NCBI GenBank assembly: GCA_045616225.1
Contig: JAZLGI010000074.1
Span: forward strand, 1 to 15,037
From: JAZLGI01 sp045616225
Lineage (GTDB): Bacteria; Spirochaetota; Spirochaetia; Sphaerochaetales; Sphaerochaetaceae
DNA length: 15,037 nucleotides
Direction of reading: 5' to 3'
In this document: piece after piece, positions 6,342-13,190 of the stretch
How positions within the stretch are numbered: position 1 is the stretch's first letter
Layout: every line of letters starts with the position of its first letter
Made by a program: the position numbers and the translations under genes
Notes under the pieces: model-generated
Databases searched by the model: none
Seen by the model: the letters and a program-made list of their open reading frames with translations, nothing else
Told to the model about the DNA's origin: nothing

Positions 6342-6886
6342 TACTCTTCATTCCTGAGCGTGAAAGTTACAGTTTCTTCTGCGCGTTTTACTGTCATTGT
6401 TTGGCTTTCTTCTTCTATAATATACGTAAGGGAAACGGTGTCACCGTCTTCTCCTTGAATTGTTCCTGTGAGAAAGTCTTCTGACGGGTAAATGTTAAGC
6501 TCTCCGGTAAATGCAGCAGATTCGAACATAATTTTGTAAGGTTTTGTCTCTGTTATGTAGAAATATCGGTTGTTTGATGAATTGAACAGAAGTTTCCAAT
6601 TTTTTCCTAGTGTGGAGTAATGGGTTATTTTTCCGCTTGTCCAATCCCAGATGTTGTTTTCTCCTATGCAGTTTTCCAGAAAGAATGTTTCTTTCTCTGA
6701 ATTGTCTAAGGTGTCAAGGTTTTCCAAATCTGTGAGGCTTGTGTTTGTCAATGAAGTCAAAGAGGTCAGAGAAGTGTAGTCTTCTTCCGGTGCAGGAAAC
6801 CAGTCAATACATGAAACCAATGTGCAAAGCACTGTGCCTAAAATTGCTACAATTACAATTCTTTTTTTAATGTCTTTCTTAATCAT
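6341..6886 (-). CDS. putative lipoprotein of unknown function
   Basis: A 181-residue protein with a type II signal peptide: basic start MIKKDIKKR, hydrophobic stretch, then TLVSC with the lipidated Cys at residue 26. After an acidic stretch comes a low-complexity run, SLTSLTSLTNTSLTDL, followed by a leucine/aspartate-rich segment. The C-terminal 110 residues appear to be mostly beta strands (GELNIYPS, TGTIQGEDGDTVSLTYI, TVTFTL) and could form a small barrel. No named family is recognised. ATG 6886 is preceded by an excellent AAAGGAG site. It is the first gene of a coupled pair with the membrane-anchored protein and is divergent from wzz; the shared 155-bp intergenic region holds both promoters. 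Confidence 0.8.
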   Translation of the reverse strand: MIKKDIKKRIVIVAILGTVLCTLVSCIDWFPAPEEDYTSLTSLTSLTNTSLTDLENLDTLDNSEKETFFLENCIGENNIWDWTSGKITHYSTLGKNWKLLFNSSNNRYFYITETKPYKIMFESAAFTGELNIYPSEDFLTGTIQGEDGDTVSLTYIIEEESQTMTVKRAEETVTFTLRNEE

Positions 6887-6993
6887 ATTTGCTCCTTTGT
6901 TTACTTATTTGCTTCAAACCTAAACAATTAAGAATCAAAACAACAGGGAAAAATGTGACACGATATCTTCTGGTGGTTTTTTTTCTGAAAATG

Positions 6994-7031
6994 TTGTACA
7001 CTTACAAAAAATGTGTTTAAAAATAATGAGG
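6994..7031 (+). promoter_or_regulatory. promoter and ribosome site of the polysaccharide genes
   Basis: TTGTAC (6994-6999) and TAAAAA (7018-7023, within TAAAAATAAT) are 18 bp apart. TGAGG (7027-7031) serves as ribosome-binding site for ATG 7042. The -10 is a moderate match and leaves a short leader, so the call is tentative. No JUMPstart-like sequence is seen. Confidence 0.4.
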
Positions 7032-7041
7032 TTTTTTAATT

Positions 7042-8055
7042 ATGACTAATGATGAAGAATATGAGATAGACTTAATAGAACTGGTAAAATATTGGTGGAA
7101 AAGAAAATGGGCAATCTTAATTCCTTGTCTAATTGCAGCAATTCTTGTTGTTGCATTTTGTATCCTTTCTTTAAAATTGCCGCCGGAGAAGTCTCCGCTT
7201 CCTAATAAGTACACTTCTTCTGCTAAGATTCTTATTCAGGGAAGTTCCACAAACAGCGGAATTCAACTTTCCGGAAGCCTTTCTTCATTGGCAAACAGCC
7301 TTGGCTACGGAAGCCTTCCAAGTGGTGGTTCAAAGGACAGTCCTTCTACAACACTTTTGACTTTGAGTCAGACAACCACTTTTAAAGACAACATCATTAA
7401 CAAATTTAATCTCATAAACAAATACAAAATAGAGGAACACGTTAAAACAGCCAGCAGAAAAGCTTTGGATAAAGTTCTCACAGTAAAGATGGGAGATTCA
7501 AAGGATGAGGGAAACAACCTTTTGGTAGTAAGTTTTAAAGATACAGACCCGGACTTTGCTAAACAAGTTGTAGACTATTCTGTAGAACTCTTGCTTAACA
7601 CATACTATGAACTTAAGTTAAGAAATGACCTCATTAACAAGCAAAATTATGAAACTGCCATTGCAGAGTCTTATCAAAGAATTCTTGGTTATCAAAAAGA
7701 TATTCAAAGTCTTGAGAACTCTGTTACAAACCCTTCCGGTATTAGCTCTATTATACTTGATGTTCAGATGAAAAAACTGGAACTTGAGGCAGAAGAAAAA
7801 GTGTATTCAACATTTAAGGGAAACTTGGAAATGCTTCTCATAGAGATGAGCAACGAACCTGTAGACTTGCACGTAATTGAGAAAGCAGAATCACCTGATA
7901 TGAAGTCAGAACCTTCAAGAGCAGTTATCTGTGCCGTTACAGTTCTTATTGTAGGTTTCATAAGCTGTCTTTGCCTTTTGTTCAAATTTGTGCAAATTCA
8001 AAAGAAAGAACAGGAAAACCTCTTTGTAGGAAAAGATATGGAGGCTCTCAGATGA
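7042..8055 (+). CDS. wzz: Wzz-type polysaccharide chain-length determinant
   Basis: A 337-residue inner-membrane protein of the Wzz/PCP family, which sets the chain length of O-antigen, capsule or exopolysaccharide. The N-terminus EEYEIDLIELVKYWWKRKW leads into TM1 (about 24-44). A long periplasmic region with helical, coiled-coil-prone character (about 190-265) follows, then a proline-containing PDMKSEPSRAV segment and TM2 (about 294-314). The cytoplasmic tail is only about 23 residues, with no tyrosine kinase domain, so this is not a fused Wzc. The stop overlaps the start of the SLBB export gene (ATGA at 8052-8055), so the two are translationally coupled. Product type cannot be told because the glycosyltransferases are not adjacent. 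Confidence 0.9.
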   Translation: MTNDEEYEIDLIELVKYWWKRKWAILIPCLIAAILVVAFCILSLKLPPEKSPLPNKYTSSAKILIQGSSTNSGIQLSGSLSSLANSLGYGSLPSGGSKDSPSTTLLTLSQTTTFKDNIINKFNLINKYKIEEHVKTASRKALDKVLTVKMGDSKDEGNNLLVVSFKDTDPDFAKQVVDYSVELLLNTYYELKLRNDLINKQNYETAIAESYQRILGYQKDIQSLENSVTNPSGISSIILDVQMKKLELEAEEKVYSTFKGNLEMLLIEMSNEPVDLHVIEKAESPDMKSEPSRAVICAVTVLIVGFISCLCLLFKFVQIQKKEQENLFVGKDMEALR

Positions 8056-9509
8056 AAAAATTACTCTTAGTTTTAGCAATTTGCCTTTTGATTATTACCC
8101 CTGCCTTTTCTGCAGAAGAAGGGAATTCTCTTACCGTTACTGCCAATTCACTTACAATGTCCATGGCAGATTATCCTGTAACTCCTGGAGATACATACCA
8201 ACTTGTCTTTTTTGCAGGCTCAAGCAGTGTTTCCTATACCATAGTTGTAGATTCTTCTTATAAAATTAGAGTTGCAAATCTTGCCGTTATTGACGGAGAA
8301 AACAAGACCTTTGCACAACTAAAAGAAGAAATAGAAGACATTGTTTCTGCAAACTACCCAATGAGCGGAGTTCAGCTTGTAATTGCAAGTCCTGCAACTT
8401 TTATGGTTACAGTAAACGGAGAAGTTAGAAACACGGTAATAAAGAACGTTTCTGCAATTACAAGACTTTCTGATGTAATAAACGGGCTTGGAACTTCTTA
8501 TGCTTCAGAAAGAAATGTAAAGGTAACAAGTCTTGACGGAACAGAAAAAGTCTATGACCTTTTCCTTGCAAAACGTTTTGGCAATCTTGAAGAGAACCCT
8601 TATGTAAGACCAGGTGATGTAATTACTCTTTCCAAAGCCGGCAGATTTGTTACAGTTAACGGAAATGTAAAACGTCCGGGAACTTATGAACTCTTAGATG
8701 GTGAAAACCTTGATACACTTATTAACTACTACTGTGACGGTCTTGATCCTCTTGCCAACACAGAAAAGATTCTTCTTACAAGACTTGTTGATGAAAAAGA
8801 TACAAAAGGAGATGAAATTTATCTCTCCAAACAGGATATAGAAAAAGATTATAAACTGAACAATCTGGATACAATTACTGTTTCTTCCAGAAGAGTTCTG
8901 AAGAATTCTATTTTTGTTCAGGGTGCTGTTTCTGTTTCCATTAACGAAACTCTGAACGGTTCAACATTCAGAAACGTAAATTATGAATTTACAGAAGGTG
9001 AATCTTATCTTACCTTTGTCAGAAACCACAAGAGCTGGTTTACTCAGACTTCTGATTTTGAAAATGCATACATACGAAGAGGTGAGCAGGTAATTTCCAT
9101 AAATCTCTACGACATGATTTATGACCTGTCCTACAATGATGAAAGCCTTGTCCTTACTGCAAATGACATTCTTGTAATTCCTTACAAACAGTACTTTGTA
9201 ACAGTCTCCGGAGGAGTAATTGCTCCTGGCAGATATGCTTATGTTCCTGATAAGACTTATGACTACTATGTGGGTCTTGCAGGTGGTTTTAATGAAGATG
9301 TAAACAAGAATGACGCTGTAAAAATTACAGACAGTGACGGCAATGAAGTTTCCAAAGATTCTGTGATAATGCCGGAAACAACAATCAAGGCTCTCAAGAA
9401 TGGTGGAATCTACAACTTTAATAAGTATGCAGCACCAATAACCACTGCACTTACGATTCTTACCAGTGCCTTTGTTGTTGCAAATTACGTCCAAGGCTAT
9501 ATCCACTAA
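8052..9509 (+). CDS. SLBB-domain polysaccharide export protein (Wza-like)
   Basis: A 485-residue secreted protein. The start is ATG 8052, because GGAGG at 8040-8044 lies seven bases upstream and the next residues form a clean signal peptide (MKKLLLVLAICLLIITPAFSA, cut near residue 21). Upstream in-frame codons from 7971 lie inside wzz and are rejected. A polysaccharide-export region follows (YPVTPGDTYQ around 41-50), then four SLBB-like strands-plus-loops: about 117-192, 199-277, 287-378 and 381-435. The repeats VNGEVRN, VNGNVKRPGTY, VQGAVS and VSGGVIAPGRY mark them. A hydrophobic helix at about 460-482 ends the protein and may cross the outer membrane as in Wza. Unlike Wza there is no lipobox. 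It probably forms the outer-envelope export channel paired with Wzz. Confidence 0.9.
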   Translation: MKKLLLVLAICLLIITPAFSAEEGNSLTVTANSLTMSMADYPVTPGDTYQLVFFAGSSSVSYTIVVDSSYKIRVANLAVIDGENKTFAQLKEEIEDIVSANYPMSGVQLVIASPATFMVTVNGEVRNTVIKNVSAITRLSDVINGLGTSYASERNVKVTSLDGTEKVYDLFLAKRFGNLEENPYVRPGDVITLSKAGRFVTVNGNVKRPGTYELLDGENLDTLINYYCDGLDPLANTEKILLTRLVDEKDTKGDEIYLSKQDIEKDYKLNNLDTITVSSRRVLKNSIFVQGAVSVSINETLNGSTFRNVNYEFTEGESYLTFVRNHKSWFTQTSDFENAYIRRGEQVISINLYDMIYDLSYNDESLVLTANDILVIPYKQYFVTVSGGVIAPGRYAYVPDKTYDYYVGLAGGFNEDVNKNDAVKITDSDGNEVSKDSVIMPETTIKALKNGGIYNFNKYAAPITTALTILTSAFVVANYVQGYIH

Positions 9510-9720
9510 TGTGGAGAGGGCAGAGATTTTGTTCTTTTTGTATTTTGAAAACTGCATAAACAATCTTTTTTGATTGTTTGTGTGGTTTTATATTTTTTGA
9601 GGGGAAAAGCAACGTTCTGAAATTGTTGCTGCAACTGCAGAATAACGGATGGCGTGAACATGTATTCTTTTAACGCATATACAATATGTGTTGGCGGAGC
9701 TTTGCACAAAGGGGCATAAA
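9510..9720 (+). promoter_or_regulatory. hairpin-rich leader upstream of the LoaP-like gene
   Basis: No gene is seen between the export gene and the LoaP-like gene. Three hairpins can be drawn: AAACAATC 9558-9565 / GATTGTTT 9572-9579, followed by an imperfect U-rich stretch (terminator-like); AGCAAC 9608-9613 / GTTGCT 9625-9630 with an 11-nt loop; and CGCATAT 9674-9680 / ATATGTG 9684-9690 just before the ribosome site. Such a leader suits attenuation or recognition by a NusG paralogue; this is inference from context. Confidence 0.4.
9557..9600 (+). terminator. possible weak intrinsic terminator or attenuator after the SLBB gene
   Basis: An 8-bp stem, AAACAATC 9558-9565 with GATTGTTT 9572-9579 around a six-T loop, is followed by GTGTGGTTTTATATTTTTT. 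The stem is A/T-rich and the U tract is interrupted, so termination would be partial. That would fit an attenuator read through under antitermination. Confidence 0.35.
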
Positions 9721-10203
9721 ATGAGCAGTTTTTCAGTTGTTTGCTGTGTTTATTGTTATATGGGAAGTGAAGATAAATTTGCAAAACAGGCAACCGGCGT
9801 TACTGTAATTGTTCCTTACAAGATAAGACGGGAAAAGGAAAAAGGGCATTGGACAGATAAGAAAATTAAACTTATTCCCGGCTACGCATTTGTTTATGCA
9901 GACAGTCTTCAAGAAATAATAGATTTACAAAAGACCCACAGAATTAAGATTCTATCTTATTCAAACAAATCTTATGCATTGCAGGGGTCTGACCTTGAAC
10001 TTGCCAAATGGGTTTGGAACAACAATGGTGTAATTGGAGTATCCACTGCAATTCATGAGAACGATAAAGTGAAAATAACAGAAGGTCCTCTCAAAGAAAC
10101 CAACGGCATGATTGTCAAGCTTGACAAGCGCCACAGACTAGCCAAAGTACAGCTTAGCGTTGGCATTCACGTCTGGCTTTCCTTTGACTGGCTTGATAAT
10201 TAA
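9721..10203 (+). CDS. loaP: NusG-paralogue transcription antiterminator, LoaP-like
   Basis: A 160-residue specialised NusG. The NGN domain occupies about residues 1-85 (SSFSVVCCVYCYMGSEDKF at the start, then IPGYAFVYAD at 52-61). A KOW domain lies at about 113-140, with KVKITEGPLKETNGMIVKLD then KRHRLAKVQLSV. LoaP proteins bind RNA polymerase and a leader hairpin to keep it transcribing through terminators in long polysaccharide or secondary-metabolite operons. The start is ATG 9721, preceded by AAAGGGG at a good distance; the in-frame GTG at 9688 would add residues over a hairpin and has no ribosome site. It follows wzz and the export gene, and the sugar transferase operon is its likely target. 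UpxY-type is the alternative name. Confidence 0.85.
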   Translation: MSSFSVVCCVYCYMGSEDKFAKQATGVTVIVPYKIRREKEKGHWTDKKIKLIPGYAFVYADSLQEIIDLQKTHRIKILSYSNKSYALQGSDLELAKWVWNNNGVIGVSTAIHENDKVKITEGPLKETNGMIVKLDKRHRLAKVQLSVGIHVWLSFDWLDN

Positions 10204-10471
10204 ACAAATAAAATAAAAGCTAAAGAGTAACTTTCAAAACTCCTTCATAAATCTTGAACATGCCTTTGCGGTATAAAACGCTTTTTTGGTAATTTCATAA
10301 TACACAAAGTATTACTACAATTATCAAAAAAGATTTTCTCTTCACAAAGCTTAGTTTTGAAAGTTGTTCTAAAATTCCTTTTTTTGATAAATTTTGGTGA
10401 AAAAAAGTGCTCAAAGAGTTAATAAGTAAAAAGTGAATATTTCATTTTTTTTATCAGAGAGGTGAATTAAA
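10204..10471. other. A/T-rich intergenic stretch with a long inverted repeat
   Basis: No gene is seen. AACTTTCAAAACT (10229-10241) and AGTTTTGAAAGTT (10353-10365) are perfect 13-bp inverted repeats about 110 bp apart. The ribosome-binding site of the next gene (GAGAGGTG 10457-10464) closes the stretch. No clear promoter hexamer pair is seen. Confidence 0.5.
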
Positions 10472-11434
10472 ATGCTTTTAAAAAATAAAAAACTAATTTT
10501 ATCTTTTATTTTGTTAGTTCTTTTAGCATCTTTGTTATCATGCAACATAGAATATAAACATATTTGTAAATTTAATTGCATGACTGTTCAAGATGAATTT
10601 CTTGTATCTGAAGCTTCTTGTACTGAACGGGCTGTGTACTCATATTCATGTAAGTGCGGGAAAGTGGGTACAGATACTTTTGAATATGGTTCAGTTTTGG
10701 GGCATGATTTTAGTTTAATGAGATGTGACAAGAAGGCTCTTTTAGATGAAGAAAATTGTAATCATCCTTCTATTTATTATTATTCTTGTTCTAGATGTGG
10801 TGAAATTGGAACAGAAACTTTTGAAAATGGAGCTAAAAAAGAGCATAATTTTGTGGTAAAAGTATTAAATTCACAAACAAGAATTCCGGGACAAAAATAT
10901 TCTTGTACTACTCCATATCGTTATTATTATAGTTGCAGTTGTGGAAAAATAAGCGATTCTGAAATTTTTGAAGCGAATGCTTGTAGTGGTCATTTATTTG
11001 TCGAATTGGCAGATGAAAAATATAAAAAAATAGAGCAAAATGTTCCTTCGTGTTCCGAATACTATAAACATTGTATTTTTTGTGGGGAAATATCTTCAGA
11101 AACTTTTTTTGTTCAGATAAAAGGAGATTCTGAAAACACCAGTCCAACGAATATCCTGTATTACATTGATGAAGGATATTGTTCTTCCGTATCTGCTCAT
11201 CTTACCATGTCTTCTAGCTTCTCTTATGTGCTAAAAGTTTCATTTTATAATGAACCTTTTGTTTGTAATATTGAAAACTATTCTGGGGAAAGAGAGGACC
11301 TTACTTTGCTTTTGTATCGGGATAAGAATTGTACATTGCTTGTAGATGAGCCTGAATTTGAAGAATTGTCTGGTGGTTATTATCTCTTTGTTAGTTCTCC
11401 AGTTGACGCTGAAATTGATTTATTCTTTTCTTAA
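10472..11434 (+). CDS. putative surface lipoprotein with four Cys-repeat units
   Basis: A 320-residue protein with a type II signal peptide ending in LLASLLSC (lipid Cys at residue 24). Residues about 45-212 hold four degenerate repeats of roughly 46 residues. Each has an early Cys, an aromatic run such as VYSYS or YYYS, a C-x(1-2)-C-G knuckle and a TFE-like tail; the cysteines are C50/C60/C62, C96/C106/C109, C145/C154/C156 and C194/C201/C204. Such repeats occur in bacterial surface proteins and may bind a metal or form disulfides. The last 100 residues form a different, probably beta-rich domain (SSFSYVLKVSFYNEP, GGYYLFVSSPVDAEIDLFFS). The start has a strong GAGAGGTG site. No enzymatic motif is seen; function unknown. 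Confidence 0.82.
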   Translation: MLLKNKKLILSFILLVLLASLLSCNIEYKHICKFNCMTVQDEFLVSEASCTERAVYSYSCKCGKVGTDTFEYGSVLGHDFSLMRCDKKALLDEENCNHPSIYYYSCSRCGEIGTETFENGAKKEHNFVVKVLNSQTRIPGQKYSCTTPYRYYYSCSCGKISDSEIFEANACSGHLFVELADEKYKKIEQNVPSCSEYYKHCIFCGEISSETFFVQIKGDSENTSPTNILYYIDEGYCSSVSAHLTMSSSFSYVLKVSFYNEPFVCNIENYSGEREDLTLLLYRDKNCTLLVDEPEFEELSGGYYLFVSSPVDAEIDLFFS

Positions 11435-11460
11435 GTAGTAGGGAGAAAAAGATGTAAAAG

Positions 11461-11561
11461 ATGCTTGAAGCATGGATGCAATTCTTGAAGACAAGTTAAA
11501 AGCAAATTGGTAAATGCTCAGCGCAGGAGAAGGGTTTTTTAAAATAGATCCTTTGAGGTAG
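11461..11561 (+). pseudogene. DUF4160 C-terminal remnant
   Basis: The C-terminal end of a DUF4160 protein can be read across two frames. MLEAW comes from one frame starting at 11461, then MDAILEDKLKANW (11472-11510) from the next. An in-frame TAA at 11511-11513 interrupts, and MLSAGEGFFKIDPLR (11514-11558) continues in the same frame to TAG 11559-11561. The ending KIDPLR after an ANW motif is characteristic of DUF4160. One frameshift, one nonsense codon and loss of the N-terminal half show that it is broken. DUF4160 genes are commonly followed by DUF2442, exactly as here, so it marks the decayed first half of such a pair. Confidence 0.65.
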
Positions 11562-11575
11562 GAGACAAACATAAG

Positions 11576-11818
11576 ATGTTAAGACCAACTGCAATAAAAG
11601 TTACAACTGATGATAATTACTTTCTCATTATTGAATTTGATAATGGAGAAGTAAAGAAGTTGGATGTGAAACCATATATTCAGGGTTCATGGTATGGTAA
11701 GCTTAAAAATCCTGATTACTTTAAGATGGTCACAACTGATGGATTTACAGTTTGCTGGTCTGATGGACAGGATTTGTGTCCGGATGATGTATATTTCTTA
11801 AGTTTGAGTGTTGCGTAA
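11576..11818 (+). CDS. DUF2442 protein, first copy
   Basis: An 80-residue protein covering the whole DUF2442 domain: IKVTTDDNYFLIIEFDNGEV, DVKPYIQGSWYGKL, then FTVCWSDGQDLCPDDVY, the hallmark W-x-x-G-x-D-L-x-P-D ending. DUF2442 proteins are short, lack catalytic residues and often travel with DUF4160, which suggests a toxin-antitoxin-like or accessory role; that is not proven. The start ATG 11576 follows AGGAG at about 11560-11564. The DUF4160 remnant is directly upstream. About 80 percent of residues are identical to the copy at 13728-13970, while many synonymous sites differ, so the duplication is not recent. Confidence 0.88.
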   Translation: MLRPTAIKVTTDDNYFLIIEFDNGEVKKLDVKPYIQGSWYGKLKNPDYFKMVTTDGFTVCWSDGQDLCPDDVYFLSLSVA

Positions 11819-11905
11819 AAATGACTTTTGAAAATCCAAGGTGTTACCATCTTCACCTGCTTCGCTTTGGGGAGGTTTTGCTAGCTTTTAAAATCCCTCG
11901 TCAAG

Positions 11906-12046
11906 CCTTGAAATATAAGGATTTACGGCGTTTTTCAAGAGCTTGGGAATGTGTCAAAAACTGTTGGAAAATGTTCAAGAAATGGCGACTTGCTCCAAGG
12001 TACTCAGTGTCGATAACCTTTATATAGTGCATGAACAATATAAAGG
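11906..12046 (+). repeat. composite repeat, copy A
   Basis: The order of parts is CCTTGAAATATAAGG (11906-11920) with GATTTAC following, AAGGTAC at 11997-12003, TATAGTGC at 12023-12030 (26 nt after the AAGGTAC start), and a perfect 9-bp inverted pair flanking it (12017-12025 / 12038-12046). The arrangement, with conserved boxes and a palindromic but variable stem, resembles a recombination site or a mobile non-coding repeat. Canonical integron attC R-boxes (RYYYAAC) were not found. Confidence 0.6.
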
Positions 12047-12101
12047 ACGGAAAAGAGAAATTAGTACTTTGTGGTACTTTTGTAGATTTTGCGATAAGTA
12101 A
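11949..12101 (+). CDS. doubtful 50-residue open frame inside the composite repeat
   Basis: ATG 11949 to TAA 12101 gives MCQKLLENVQEMATCSKVLS, then VDNLYIVHEQYKGRKREI and STLWYFCRFCDK. The composition looks protein-like rather than random (Tyr/Trp, a CRFC pair, charged residues), and the frame stays open upstream to 11916. No ribosome-binding site of quality precedes it. It coincides with the repeat, and the other copies do not keep a matching frame. It may be a small gene, a fragment of a mobile-element protein, or chance. Confidence 0.25.
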   Translation: MCQKLLENVQEMATCSKVLSVDNLYIVHEQYKGRKREISTLWYFCRFCDK

Positions 12102-12189
12102 GCATACCATGGGCAGTTATGTGGCCTTGAAAGCCAGGGTTGATTTTTTTGAGAGATTGACATAAGAGTATTGCCAGAAAGGAATTGAA

Positions 12190-12402
12190 ATGATAAATGA
12201 AGTACTGTTTATGCAGATGAGAATATTTGGAATGCTATGCAAAGCACATGGGTTATCATCTAAAGAGGGAAATAGGATATTCGATCAGTATGATATCTGG
12301 AATTATATTGATGAATGTTACGAACTATTCCATGTATCCGGAGATGAGTACGTTGCTAACGAAGTGAATAAGGTGCTTAAACTTAAAGGAGCGGTTGCAT
12401 GA
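12190..12402 (+). CDS. DUF3791 protein
   Basis: A 70-residue all-helical protein matching DUF3791: FMQMRIFGMLCKAHGLSSKE, then DQYDIWNYIDECYELFHVSG and a helical end. DUF3791 proteins are small cytoplasmic partners encoded beside DUF3990 proteins in many gut Firmicutes and some spirochaetes, and have been thought of as possible antitoxins; no biochemical role is established that I know. ATG 12190 follows AAAGGA at 12178-12183. Its TGA overlaps the DUF3990 start (ATGA 12399-12402), so the two proteins are made together. It opens the core operon of the accessory island. Confidence 0.85.
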   Translation: MINEVLFMQMRIFGMLCKAHGLSSKEGNRIFDQYDIWNYIDECYELFHVSGDEYVANEVNKVLKLKGAVA

Positions 12403-12974
12403 TTCTGAATAAAAATTTGATATTTTATCATGGTAGTTATACAGAAGTAAAAAGCATTAACCTGGACAAGTCTGAATCCGGCAAGGATTTTGGCAAGGGC
12501 TTTTATGTTACGACAGATTTAGAACAGGCTAAAAAGTTTGTTAAATCATCAGTGGCGAAAGCATTACGAAATGGAGCTATTACAGAAAAACAAAATTACG
12601 GATTTGTTTCAGTATATAAACTGTCAGGGGATTTTGCAGACATTTCTTACTATGAATTTGAAGATACAAGCTGTGAATGGCTCTGGACAATTGCGTGTAA
12701 CCGGAGACAGGATTTAGCTCAGGAACTGGAAGAAAAACTAAATGAGGATATAAAGAAGGCGGAAATTATTTCCGGAAAAGTGGCCAACGATCAAACGAAT
12801 CCGGTGATTCTGAATTATGTTACGGGAGTTATGGGCCCAGTCGATGATGAAAATGTGATGAAAGCAGTTATTATGCTATTGCTTCCGGATAGATTAAAAA
12901 ATCAGTATTGTTTTAAAACAGATAGAGCGACTGCGTGTCTGAAATATGAGGAAAGCATAAGATATGAATTCTGA
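12399..12974 (+). CDS. DUF3990 protein, predicted ADP-ribosyltransferase fold
   Basis: A 191-residue protein. It begins with FYHGSYTEV (Tyr10-His11-Gly12), then DFGKGFYVTTDLEQAKKF at 30-47, the pattern used by PARP-like ADP-ribosyltransferase folds for NAD binding (H...Y). Later conserved blocks are SCEWLWTIACNRR (91-103), ISGKVANDQT (124-133) and LKNQYCFKT (166-174). DUF3990 is, to my knowledge, grouped with the ADP-ribosyl clan; whether it modifies a target is unproven. It overlaps DUF3791 upstream (ATGA) and the next small gene by 11 bases, so it belongs to a tightly coupled operon. A toxin-antitoxin-like role, with DUF3990 as effector, is the leading inference. Confidence 0.85.
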   Translation: MILNKNLIFYHGSYTEVKSINLDKSESGKDFGKGFYVTTDLEQAKKFVKSSVAKALRNGAITEKQNYGFVSVYKLSGDFADISYYEFEDTSCEWLWTIACNRRQDLAQELEEKLNEDIKKAEIISGKVANDQTNPVILNYVTGVMGPVDDENVMKAVIMLLLPDRLKNQYCFKTDRATACLKYEESIRYEF

Positions 12975-13185
12975 AGTGATGAAGACCTGTGCTGATATGA
13001 TAATAACAGCAGCAATACAGGATAAGGCAAAAAGAGAAAATCGTAGCATTGACAGTGTAAGAAGCGAATTGATATGTTCTGATGCCTTTGAAGCACTCTA
13101 TGATTTTGGTACTGGGCTTTGGCAAGAAGGACCAGACTACTTTCTTTCTTATTACGAAAGGATCCTATCGAATAAGAAGGAGTAA
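12964..13185 (+). CDS. small protein of the DUF3990 operon, unknown family
   Basis: A 73-residue, probably helical, cytoplasmic protein. The C-terminal half has a distinctive ALYDFGTGLWQEGPDYFLSYYE motif (about 44-65). I have the impression that this motif recurs in small proteins encoded beside DUF3990 genes, but I cannot name a family. It has no signal peptide, membrane segment or enzymatic motif. ATG 12964 lies within the end of the DUF3990 gene (11-base overlap), preceded by GAGGAAAG at about 12949-12956, a usable ribosome site. It is followed five bases later by the next gene. It could be a second immunity or antitoxin partner. Confidence 0.75.
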   Translation: MNSEVMKTCADMIITAAIQDKAKRENRSIDSVRSELICSDAFEALYDFGTGLWQEGPDYFLSYYERILSNKKE

Positions 13186-13190
13186 GAATC

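Larger units (their letters stand above)
11819..12189. other. non-coding stretch with the first copy of a composite repeat
   Basis: No firm gene is seen in these 371 bases. They contain CGCTTTGGGGAG at 11863-11874, the box CCTTGAAATATAAGG at 11906-11920, TCCAAGGTAC at 11994-12003, and the hairpin CCTTTATAT 12017-12025 / ATATAAAGG 12038-12046 containing TATAGTGC. The same parts recur after the last DUF2442 gene. A 50-codon open frame (11949-12101) overlaps and is listed separately as doubtful. The end holds the AAAGGA ribosome site (12178-12183) of the DUF3791 gene. Confidence 0.6.

Noticed and set aside
7971..8051. N-terminal extension of the SLBB protein to 7971
   Set aside because: It lies inside wzz; ATG 8052 has GGAGG upstream and begins a proper signal peptide.
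8961..9563. 200-residue minus-strand frame
   Set aside because: Shadow of the SLBB gene; composition is that of an antisense frame.
9688..9720. GTG start of the LoaP-like gene at 9688
   Set aside because: No ribosome site; it falls in a hairpin, while ATG 9721 has AAAGGGG at a good distance and a normal NGN start.
11821..12027. 68-residue plus-strand frame after the first DUF2442
   Set aside because: It runs through the repeat boxes and hairpin with no ribosome site or recognisable domain.
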